NCBI GenBank assembly: GCA_964415605.1
Contig: CAYQBA010000125.1
Coordinates: 1 to 14,174, forward strand
Length of the DNA stretch: 14,174 nucleotides
From: UCB3 sp964415605
GTDB lineage: Bacteria > Chloroflexota > Anaerolineae > Epilineales > Epilineaceae
Direction of reading: 5' to 3'
Shown here one piece after another: positions 1 through 6,477 of the stretch; the first letter of the stretch is position 1, and every line of letters begins with the position of its first letter. The position numbers were made by a program, and so were the translations under genes. Below the pieces are notes generated by a model, which saw only the letters and a program-made list of their open reading frames with translations, was not told the DNA's origin and ran no database searches.

Positions 1-1205
1 CGCACGCGCCGCGGCGACAGCCCGGTGCGCGCCGCGATCGCCTCGGGATGCGTGCCGGCGTGCGCCGTGGCATGGCCGCCCAGGGCCAGGCATGTCAGGC
101 TCAGGTCCGCCAGTGTGGGGGCCGGCTCGGCAAGCATGGCCTCCCGCCACCGCCGGTCGGCCTCGGCCACCAGGAGCAGCGCAAGCGCCGGATCGCCGTC
201 GCGGCCGGCGCGGCCCGCGGCCTGCACGTAGTCCGTGAGGCTGGCCGGCGGCGACCAGTGGATCACCGACCGGATGCCGGGCTTGTCCACCCCCATCCCG
301 AACGCGGCGGTGGCCACCACGACGCGCAGGCGGTCCGCCATGAAGGCGGCCTGGACGGCGGCACGGATCGGGGCGGCCAACCCCGCGTGGTAGCTGGCGG
401 CCGGCAGGCGGTGGCGCCGGGCAAGGGTGCGCGCCAGCCAGTCGGACTCGCCGCGCGTCGCCGTGTAGATCAACATCGGCCCCGGAACCTGGCGCGCCGT
501 GGCGACGACGGCGCGCAGCTTGTCCGACCACGTCGGCGTGGCCCGCACCGCGAAATACAGCCCCGGGCGGTCGAAGCCGACGACCACCCGGCGCGCGGCG
601 GGGCGGTCGAGGGCCTGCAGGATCTCGGCTTGCTCCGCGGACGTGGCCGTCGCCGTCAGGGCCACAAGCTGCGGCCGGCCGAGAGCGGCGAACGCCTCCG
701 CCAGGGCGAGGTAGTCGGGCCTGAAGTCGCGCCCCCACCGCACCACGCAGTGGGCCTCGTCGACGACAACCCGGTCGACCGGCGCGCGGCCCAGGGCCGC
801 ACGCAGGTCCGGCGCGCCGACGAGGCGTTCGGGCGACACGTGCAGCAGGCGGAGCTGGCCGCGCTCCGCCGCGTGCAGCGCCGCGCGGGACTCCCCGGCG
901 GGCTGACCCGCGTGCACGGCCGCGGCGGCGATCCCGAGCGACGTGAGCCTGGTGACCTGATCCGACATCAACGCCACCAGCGGCGACACCACGACCGTCA
1001 GCGACGGCGGCGCGGCGCACACCGCGGGAACCTGGTAGCACAGCGACTTGCCGCCCCCGGTCGGGCCCACGATGATCGCGTCCCGGCCTGAAAGCACCAC
1101 GGGCAGCGCGGCGGCTTGAACCTCGGTCAGCCGCGGATGGCCAAACACCGTCGCCAGCACGTGTCGAGCCCGGTCCATGGCGCCGGGCGAAGGCGAGCAC
1201 GACAT
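1..1205 (-). CDS. recQ: RecQ-type ATP-dependent DNA helicase, 3' end cut by window edge
   Basis: A superfamily 2 DNA helicase that would unwind DNA 3' to 5' in recombination and repair. The frame stays open from position 1205 to the left edge, giving 401 visible residues. Motif I is GPTGGGKSLCYQ (residues 47-58), motif II is DEAHC (149-153), the RecQ aromatic loop reads WGRDFRPDY (157-165), TATAT (184-188) is motif III, and motif VI is QAAGRAGRDG (328-337). The loop has Arg where most RecQ proteins have His (WGHDFRP), and motif VI has QAA in place of the usual QE plus Ile or Thr. About 64 residues follow motif VI. They contain a single Cys and not the start of the usual four-Cys zinc module; the last part (IAARTGLSPRRV) looks helix-turn-helix-like. 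I chose the ATG at 1205 because AAGGGGG (1211-1217) sits 5 bases upstream. A second in-frame ATG at 1178 is possible. It has its own predicted promoter after the M32 peptidase gene. Confidence 0.93.
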   Translation of the reverse strand, partial: MSCSPSPGAMDRARHVLATVFGHPRLTEVQAAALPVVLSGRDAIIVGPTGGGKSLCYQVPAVCAAPPSLTVVVSPLVALMSDQVTRLTSLGIAAAAVHAGQPAGESRAALHAAERGQLRLLHVSPERLVGAPDLRAALGRAPVDRVVVDEAHCVVRWGRDFRPDYLALAEAFAALGRPQLVALTATATSAEQAEILQALDRPAARRVVVGFDRPGLYFAVRATPTWSDKLRAVVATARQVPGPMLIYTATRGESDWLARTLARRHRLPAASYHAGLAAPIRAAVQAAFMADRLRVVVATAAFGMGVDKPGIRSVIHWSPPASLTDYVQAAGRAGRDGDPALALLLVAEADRRWREAMLAEPAPTLADLSLTCLALGGHATAHAGTHPEAIAARTGLSPRRV

Positions 1206-1210
1206 CTTGT

Positions 1211-1217
1211 CCCCCTT
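1211..1217 (-). promoter_or_regulatory. Ribosome binding site of recQ
   Basis: AAGGGGG on the minus strand lies 5 bases before the ATG at 1205. It decides in favour of that start over the in-frame ATG at 1178, which has no comparable Shine-Dalgarno sequence. Confidence 0.6.
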
Positions 1218-1324
1218 GCGTGATCGGTCGCGGGCGCGGCCGCACCGCGGATGCCGTCGCTTCGGGTTGCCGGCGGGTGGCCGAAGCAGGCTCCGGGTGA
1301 CGCAGGGGGCGTCGGTCGGCGTTC

Positions 1325-1353
1325 AGACTAGCACGAATGTTCTAGATCGGCAA
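1325..1353 (-). promoter_or_regulatory. Predicted recQ promoter
   Basis: The minus strand reads TTGCCG (1353-1348), 17 bases, then TAGTCT (1330-1325). This is a plausible -35/-10 pair by spacing and partial consensus match. It overlaps the last codons of the M32 peptidase gene and would give recQ a leader of roughly 110 bases. The area is locally AT-rich in a very GC-rich region. This is inference from sequence only. Confidence 0.4.
1328..1345. promoter_or_regulatory. AT-rich dyad in the recQ promoter, possible SOS-type operator
   Basis: The 18 bases read CTAG-N-AC-N4-GT-N-CTAG, so 12 of 18 positions are symmetric. On the minus strand the core GAACATTCGTGC agrees with the Gram-positive-type SOS box GAACATATGTTC at 9 of 12 positions. 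It lies in the spacer and over the upstream part of the predicted -10, where a dimeric repressor would block transcription. A chance match cannot be excluded, and one SOS half-site (GTGC for GTTC) is imperfect. Confidence 0.3.
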
Positions 1354-2850
1354 GTCGTAGAGGCGCCCGAACTTCGCCCGGGCATAGCGGACGAACGCCG
1401 CATGCCCGAGCGGCGCGCCGGTCGCGCGCTCGATGAGCACCGCGGGCGGGTAGCGCCGGCCGTGGCGGTGGACGTGCTCCCGCAGCCAGGCGACCAGCGC
1501 GCCGGTCCGCCCGGCGTCGAGATCGGCGTCGACGTCGGGCGACTGCGCGCGCGCGGCCTCCATGAGCTGCGCGGCGTACAGGTTCCCGAGGGCATAGGTC
1601 GGGAAGTAGCCGAAGCTTGGCCCCGACCAGTGGACGTCTTGCAGCACGCCCTCGCGGTCGTTGAGCGGAACGACCCCGAGCAGCGCGCGCAGGCCGTCGT
1701 TCCAGGCGCCCGGCAGGTCGGCGACGGCGAGGGTGCCCCCGAGCAGCGCCTGCTCGAGCTCGAAGCGCAAGATGATGTGGAGGTTGTAGGTCAGCTCGTC
1801 GGCCTCGACGCGGATGAAGGACGGCTGCACCTTGTTGACGGCCCGGTAAAACTGCTCGGCGTCGCACGCGGCCAGCTGGGCGGGAAAGTGCCGCCGCAGG
1901 TCCGGGAAGTGCGCGCGCCAGAACGGCCAGCTGCGCCCCACCAGGTTCTCGATCATGCGCGACTGCGACTCGTGAATCCCCGCCGACGTTCCGCTGGCCA
2001 GCGGCGTCCGGGCCAGCTCGGGGCCCGTGTTCTGCTCGTAGATGGCGTGACCGGACTCGTGCAGCGTCCCGAAGAGCGCCGGGCGCAGGTCGTCCGGATA
2101 CCAACGCGTCGTGATGCGCACGTCGTCGCGGCCGAAGCTCGTGGCGAACGGGTGGACGACCGTGCCGAGATGCCCGCGGTCCAAGTCGTAGCCCACCACG
2201 GCCGCGATGTGGCGCGCGAACGCCGTCTGCGCCTCGATGGGGAAGGCCTGGCGGACGACCGCGTCGTCGATCGCGTCCGCCCGCTCGGCGATCGCCTTAA
2301 CGAGCGGGACGGTCTCGCGCCGGACGGCGTCGAAGACCGCGCGCACTTCGGCGGTCGTGGCGCCTTGCTCGTAGCCTTCGAGCAGCGCGTCGTAGGGCTC
2401 GCCGGCATACCCATACCGCTCCGCCATCTCACGCTGGATCTCGACCAGCTGCTCGAGCCATGGCTGGAAGCGGGCGAAGTCGGCATCGGCCCGGGCGGAC
2501 TCCCAGACCGTGCGCGCCCGCGCGCTCGTCTCGGCCGTCCGCACCACGAGATCCTCGGGCAGGCGCCGGGCGCGCGCGTAGTCGTAGCGCAGCACGCGGA
2601 TCAGGTCGGCCGCCAGCGCGTCCCCGGTGCCATCGACCTGGGCTGCGGCGGCTTCGATGAGGTCGCCGTAGGCCGTCGACGTCGACCGCTCGTGGATCAG
2701 CCGGCGCAAGGTGGTGAGCTGTTCGATCCGGGCCGGGTCGCCGGCCTTCGGCATGTTGGTCTCGCGGTCCCACCGCAAGACGGCGGATGCCTTGCCGAGG
2801 TCGTTGGTGGTGCGCACGTGCGCCAGCAGCCGTTGATACGCGGTGTCCAA
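1342..2850 (-). CDS. M32-family metallocarboxypeptidase (Taq/Pfu carboxypeptidase type)
   Basis: A zinc carboxypeptidase of 502 residues, the usual length for family M32, expected in the cytoplasm and trimming C-terminal residues from peptides. The zinc site HESGH lies at residues 264-268 and continues as AIYEQN. The third-ligand segment is GIHESQSR (291-298), with Glu294 as the likely ligand. Other M32 landmarks are HPFATSFGRDDVRITTRW (233-250), EADELTYNLH (349-358), and GYFPTYALGNLYAAQ (414-428). The usual HEMGH is HESGH here, which keeps both His and the Glu. The start is TTG at 2850: GGGAGGG (2857-2863) lies 6 bases upstream, and the gene begins 3 bases after the glycosyltransferase stop, so the two are almost certainly cotranscribed and perhaps coupled. 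No signal peptide or membrane segment is seen. Confidence 0.95.
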   Translation of the reverse strand: MDTAYQRLLAHVRTTNDLGKASAVLRWDRETNMPKAGDPARIEQLTTLRRLIHERSTSTAYGDLIEAAAAQVDGTGDALAADLIRVLRYDYARARRLPEDLVVRTAETSARARTVWESARADADFARFQPWLEQLVEIQREMAERYGYAGEPYDALLEGYEQGATTAEVRAVFDAVRRETVPLVKAIAERADAIDDAVVRQAFPIEAQTAFARHIAAVVGYDLDRGHLGTVVHPFATSFGRDDVRITTRWYPDDLRPALFGTLHESGHAIYEQNTGPELARTPLASGTSAGIHESQSRMIENLVGRSWPFWRAHFPDLRRHFPAQLAACDAEQFYRAVNKVQPSFIRVEADELTYNLHIILRFELEQALLGGTLAVADLPGAWNDGLRALLGVVPLNDREGVLQDVHWSGPSFGYFPTYALGNLYAAQLMEAARAQSPDVDADLDAGRTGALVAWLREHVHRHGRRYPPAVLIERATGAPLGHAAFVRYARAKFGRLYDLPI

Positions 2851-2853
2851 GGC

Positions 2854-4845
2854 CTACCCTCCCAGGTGGTGGCGAAGCTGGTCCATCCGCCACGCGGTGT
2901 ATTGACGCAGGTCTGCCATCAACCGTGACCGGCCGTGCCGGCGGTAGGCCGCGAGCGCCTTCTGCGGCAGCCGCCAGATCGGTGTCGGCGGCGGCACCGG
3001 CCGGAAGTCGACCGGCAGCTTGTCGCGCCCCACCCAGCTCCGCTGGCAGAAGTCGGCGAGCGGCGCGATGCCGTCGACGGTGCCGTCGGGAAGGCGCCGC
3101 GCCGGCACCACGCGCCAGTGCCGGGGCCCGCGCTCGACCCCCGCCCAGCGACCGACGCGGTCGCGCAGCGCCGCCAGGCCGGCCTCGTCGGGCGCGATGA
3201 AGAGGTCGACGTTGGCCAGGTAGTCCCGGCGCAAGATCGTGTCGCGCACGATCGCCGGCTCGCCGTGCAGGTCCGGCTCCCCGTCCCCGGCGTCCAGGAC
3301 CACCGGCCGATAGGCCGACAAGCGGGCATAGGCCAACACGCGCCAGTGCGTGGCCACGACGACGTCGGGGCCGAACCGCATGATCCGCTCGTCGACGTTC
3401 CGATCGTTCCAGGCGAAGCGCGCGATCTGCGCCGGCACGTCGCCCGGGTGCCGATCGACGAGGTCGCGCGGGAGGCTGAAGAGCACCGGGTGCCCGAGCG
3501 CCTCGAGGCCTCGCCCGAGATCCTCGGCGCGGCGACCCTCCGGCGTGTCGTCGAACCCCAACGACGGCAGCCCGGCGCCGCACACGATCATCACGCGCGT
3601 CCTCGCCGCGCTAAAGGCCTCGTCGAGGCCGAGCGCGCGGACGAGGCCGTGGTGATTGTCGCAATAGGCCTGGATGACGAGGTAGGCCATGGGGTACAAG
3701 CGGAACGGCTGGCCGAACAGCGGGAAGATCTCGTCGTCGCGCCGGGCCCGCCGGGCCTGGACGACCCGCCGCTTGGCCAGCAGCTCCGGCATCCGGCGGC
3801 TGACGTCCCGAATCGCCACCAGCGCCGCCAGGTCGCCGTACGAGATGTCGCGTTCGAGGGCATCGGCCGCGAGCTCGAGCCAGCGGTCCGGCGACAGGTC
3901 GTCGAGGCCGCGCGCCGAGTGCTGCAGCCGATCGGTCGCGCGATGGACCGCGAGCATCAGCGCCGCCGGGAGGATCCGGTCGAGGTTGACCTGGTCGTAG
4001 TTCTTGATGATGGTGAACAAGGCGTTGCGCTCGTAGAGCAGGTTGCGCCGATCCATGGGCAGCTTGCCCGCCGAGCCGTGGTGCCGGTGATAGGTGATGG
4101 CGCGGGGCGCGAAGACCACCCGGTAGCCCATGACCCACAACCGCCAGCCGAGGTCGACGTCCTCGAAGAACATGAAGTAGTCCGGGTCGAAGCCGCCGGC
4201 CGAGCGGTACACGTCGCGCCGGACGAGCATGGCGCCCCCGCACGCGAACAGGATGTCCTTGCCCGCGTCGAACCGCCCGGGCTCCGCCGCCGCTCGCCAG
4301 TGGGCCTGCCGGGCGAAGCCGTGGAAGTTGAGGTGGCCTTCCACGAAGTCGACGGTGCGGCCTTCCCAGTCGAGGATCTTGGCGCCGGCGCACGCCGTCG
4401 AAGGGTCGTCCTCGACGGCGTCGACCAGCGCGCCGAGCCACGCGGGATCCACCTTGGCGTCGTTGTTGAGGAACGCGACGTGGTCCGCTTCGACGTGCTC
4501 GGCGCCGAGGTTGCAGCCGGCGGCGAAGCCGAGGTTGGCCCCGGACTCGATCAGCACCACCTCGGGATAGGCGTCTCGGATGAAGTCGACCGACCCGTCG
4601 GCCGACGCGTTGTCCACGCAGACGACCGTGAAGCGGTCGCGGGGATAGTCGAGCTGGCGCAGGCTGTCGAAGCAGTCCGCCAGGTGATCGCGGCCGTTGT
4701 AGTTGACCGTGACGATCGCGACGGTCGGGCGACCGCCGGCGCGGCGGCCGGGCTCGTCCGGCCTGGCCGCGGGCGGGCTGGCTCGCACGTGCAGCGACGC
4801 ACCGCCCGCCCGCGAAGGCGGCGGCGCCCCGTAAGCAGCCGGCAT
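2854..4845 (-). CDS. Family 2 glycosyltransferase with a C-terminal GT-B-like region
   Basis: A 663-residue protein. Residues 1-40 are Pro/Ala/Arg-rich and probably disordered. A GT-A domain of family GT2 starts at TVAIVTVNYNG (41-51). It continues with VDNASADGS (77-85), the metal/nucleotide motif FLNNDAKVDPAW (125-136), and GGFDPDYFMFFEDVDLGWR (217-235), where Asp229 of the ED pair is the likely catalytic base. Residues 266-410 are mainly helical in character. From 416 (RVMIVCGAGLPS) a second alpha/beta region resembles the N-terminal half of a GT-B enzyme: FGPDVVVATHW (491-501), PVVLDAGDGEPD (514-525), and DLFIAPDE (547-554). I see no clear GT-B donor-binding half after it. The family transfers sugars from nucleotide donors in O-antigen, capsule or cell-wall glycan synthesis; the substrate cannot be read here. 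There is no membrane span, so it is cytoplasmic or peripheral. The ATG at 4845 overlaps the purB stop as TGATG. Confidence 0.92.
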   Translation of the reverse strand: MPAAYGAPPPSRAGGASLHVRASPPAARPDEPGRRAGGRPTVAIVTVNYNGRDHLADCFDSLRQLDYPRDRFTVVCVDNASADGSVDFIRDAYPEVVLIESGANLGFAAGCNLGAEHVEADHVAFLNNDAKVDPAWLGALVDAVEDDPSTACAGAKILDWEGRTVDFVEGHLNFHGFARQAHWRAAAEPGRFDAGKDILFACGGAMLVRRDVYRSAGGFDPDYFMFFEDVDLGWRLWVMGYRVVFAPRAITYHRHHGSAGKLPMDRRNLLYERNALFTIIKNYDQVNLDRILPAALMLAVHRATDRLQHSARGLDDLSPDRWLELAADALERDISYGDLAALVAIRDVSRRMPELLAKRRVVQARRARRDDEIFPLFGQPFRLYPMAYLVIQAYCDNHHGLVRALGLDEAFSAARTRVMIVCGAGLPSLGFDDTPEGRRAEDLGRGLEALGHPVLFSLPRDLVDRHPGDVPAQIARFAWNDRNVDERIMRFGPDVVVATHWRVLAYARLSAYRPVVLDAGDGEPDLHGEPAIVRDTILRRDYLANVDLFIAPDEAGLAALRDRVGRWAGVERGPRHWRVVPARRLPDGTVDGIAPLADFCQRSWVGRDKLPVDFRPVPPPTPIWRLPQKALAAYRRHGRSRLMADLRQYTAWRMDQLRHHLGG
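2857..2863 (-). promoter_or_regulatory. Ribosome binding site supporting a TTG start
   Basis: GGGAGGG on the minus strand sits 6 bases before TTG at 2850, inside the last codons of the glycosyltransferase gene. It is the main reason for accepting the rare TTG start of the M32 peptidase. Confidence 0.65.
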
Positions 4846-6287
4846 CAGCCGCTCGACCGCCCCGGCGAATCCCCGGCGCCCGGTGCTCCGGCCAGGCGCG
4901 CCCGCGCCCGTGCCGCCATGGCCCGCGCGCGGACGGGCGCGTCGCCGACGTGCGCTTCGGGCCGCGCCACGAGCCGGCGCACCGCTTCGGCGTCGATCCA
5001 GCGCAGGATGTCGGGATCGGTTGCGAGGCGCTCGGCGAGCGGGTTCGGCCCACCGCCGCCCACCGCCGCCCACGCCTCGAGGCTGTGGTGCCGGATGCGC
5101 TCGTGGAGCGCCTGACGGTCGCCGCCGGCGCCCGCCGCCGCCATCAAGACGCGCTCGGTGGCGGCGAACGGGCCATAGCGGCCGAGGTTGGCGCCCGCGG
5201 CCGCGGCGTCGAATACCAGCTCGCGGGTGAGGATCTCGGTGCGGGCGAGGATCTCGTCCGTCGCCAGGAAAGCCTCGGGCAGGACCATGCGGCGGTTGGC
5301 GCTGTCGTCGAGCGTGCGCTCGAGCAGCGTCAGCGTCTCGTTTTGCCACGCGATCGCCGGAAGGGCGGCGACGAAGCGCGCCAGCGAGCACACGTTTTCG
5401 GCGTTGATCGGGTTGCGCTTCCACGGCATGGCCGACGAGCCCACCTGCCCGGGGGCGAATCCCTCGAACCACTCGCCGAACGGCGGGCTCTGCATGATGC
5501 GGATGGTGAACGCGTACGACGCCGCGCTGGCGGCGATGCCCGCCAGCGCGTTGAGCACCTGCCAGTCCTGCTTGCGGGGGTAGACCTGGGTGGTGACGAG
5601 CGCGGGCGACAGGCCGAGCCGCGCCATGGCGTCGGCCTCGAGGTCGGCCGCCGCCGGCCCGGCGGCCCCGCCGAGGGCCGTGTAGCTCGCGGCGGTGCCG
5701 ACGGCGCCCTTGAAGCCCTTGCCGCGCACGGCGCGGCGCGCCTCGTCGAGGCTCTCGAGATCGGCCACGAAGTCCTGCAGCGCGCCCGCCAGCCGATAGC
5801 CCGTCGTGGTCGGCGCCGCCGGCTGCAGGTGCGTCCAGCCCAGCGTCACCTGGTCGGCGGTCTCGTCCACCCGATCCGCGAGCCTGGCGATGGTGGCCGC
5901 CAGGCTCGTCCTGATCAGCGCCAGGCCGTCGCGCAGCCGCAGGGCGTCGACGTTGTCGGTGATGTCCGCGCTCGTCGCGCCGAGGTGGATCGCGCCGCCG
6001 CCCACCGGCGCCTGCTCCGCCCAGGTCAGGATCTCCGCCATCACGTCGTGGCGGGTCTTGGCCTCGATCTCGGCGGCGCGCCCGATGTCGATGCGGTCGG
6101 CGGTGCGCTTCAGGTCTTCGAGCTGCGGCGCGCCGACGAGCCCGGCCGCGTGTTGGGACTCGGCGAGCGCCAGCCACACGCGCCGCATCAACCGGCGCCG
6201 GGTCGCCTCGCTCCACAGCCGGCGCATGGCATCCGAGCCGTAGCGCCAGGTGAACGGGCTCTGGTAGGTCTCCGGGTCGAGGGGCAT
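4845..6287 (-). CDS. purB: Adenylosuccinate lyase
   Basis: It would cleave SAICAR to AICAR and adenylosuccinate to AMP, both releasing fumarate, in purine synthesis. The protein has 480 residues, close to the usual 430-480. Fumarase/aspartase superfamily landmarks are GATSADITDNVDAL (103-116), TLGWTHLQPAAPTTTGYRLAG (148-168), with His153 the likely catalytic His, and the signature GSSAMPWKRNPINAEN (283-298) with the catalytic Ser on the flexible loop. The Trp in MPWKRNP replaces the common Tyr. The ATG at 6287 fits family N-termini (LDPETYQSPFTWRYGS). An in-frame ATG at 6362 has a better SD, GGGAG at 6 bases, but the 25 extra codons have visibly lower third-position GC and no family resemblance. 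The last 20 or so residues are Ala/Gly/Arg-rich. The stop overlaps the start of the next gene. Confidence 0.96.
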   Translation of the reverse strand: MPLDPETYQSPFTWRYGSDAMRRLWSEATRRRLMRRVWLALAESQHAAGLVGAPQLEDLKRTADRIDIGRAAEIEAKTRHDVMAEILTWAEQAPVGGGAIHLGATSADITDNVDALRLRDGLALIRTSLAATIARLADRVDETADQVTLGWTHLQPAAPTTTGYRLAGALQDFVADLESLDEARRAVRGKGFKGAVGTAASYTALGGAAGPAAADLEADAMARLGLSPALVTTQVYPRKQDWQVLNALAGIAASAASYAFTIRIMQSPPFGEWFEGFAPGQVGSSAMPWKRNPINAENVCSLARFVAALPAIAWQNETLTLLERTLDDSANRRMVLPEAFLATDEILARTEILTRELVFDAAAAGANLGRYGPFAATERVLMAAAGAGGDRQALHERIRHHSLEAWAAVGGGGPNPLAERLATDPDILRWIDAEAVRRLVARPEAHVGDAPVRARAMAARARARLAGAPGAGDSPGRSSG

Positions 6288-6357
6288 GGCAGGCTGAGCT
6301 CCGATGGGCGGCTGCGGGCGGGATGCCACGGCCCGCCATCCTGGCCGCGGCCCGGAA

Positions 6358-6373
6358 AGCATAGCAGACTCCC
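6358..6373 (-). promoter_or_regulatory. Possible -10 and alternative start region of purB
   Basis: The minus strand carries GGGAG (6373-6369) and TATGCT (6363-6358), the latter containing an in-frame ATG at 6362. It can be read either as a -10 element for purB or as an SD plus upstream start. No good -35 was found. The low GC3 of the stretch 6288-6362 argues that it is an untranslated leader. Confidence 0.3.
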
Positions 6374-6391
6374 GCCAGGGCATCGCCGTGG

Positions 6392-6466
6392 CCCGTGTCC
6401 CGCCCACCCGCGTCCCACCCTCGCCCCGCGTCCCGCCCGCGTCCCACCCTGCGCCGCGCCCCGCCC
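6392..6466 (-). repeat. G-tract array with short direct repeats, potential G-quadruplex
   Basis: On the minus strand, which is the mRNA sense for purB, thirteen runs of three or four G occur in 75 bases. Most loops are 1 or 4 bases long. On the plus strand the 13-base unit CGCGTCCCACCCT occurs at 6409-6421 and again at 6438-6450, with a related CGCGTCCCGCCC at 6427-6438 between them. It fills most of the pbp-purB gap, outside any gene I can support. Four or more G3 tracts with loops under 7 bases meets the usual sequence rule for G-quadruplexes. Whether it folds, terminates transcription or regulates purB is unknown. Confidence 0.6.
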
Positions 6467-6477
6467 GTGACGAGCGA

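Noticed and set aside
48..1091. Long plus-strand open frame opposite recQ
   Set aside because: Arg/Gly/His-rich translation with no family resemblance; the minus strand encodes clear RecQ motifs over the same bases. Long antisense frames are expected at this GC content.
1177..2928. 583-codon plus-strand open frame opposite the M32 peptidase
   Set aside because: No motifs, and composition is that of a reverse-complement shadow. The HESGH peptidase explains the region.
2935..5115. 726-codon plus-strand open frame opposite the glycosyltransferase
   Set aside because: Shadow of a GC-rich gene. The minus strand has conserved GT2 motifs and coupled start signals.
6288..6362. 25-codon N-terminal extension of purB from the ATG at 6362
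   Set aside because: It has a decent SD, but lower third-position GC than the gene body and no match to PurB N-termini; kept only as an alternative.
6392..6466. CRISPR-like or transposon repeat
   Set aside because: The repeated units are only about 12-13 bases, irregularly spaced, with no spacers of even length and no transposase or inverted ends nearby.
4950..6470. 506-codon plus-strand open frame opposite purB
   Set aside because: Antisense of the PurB signature region, with His/Arg/Gly-rich low-information protein.
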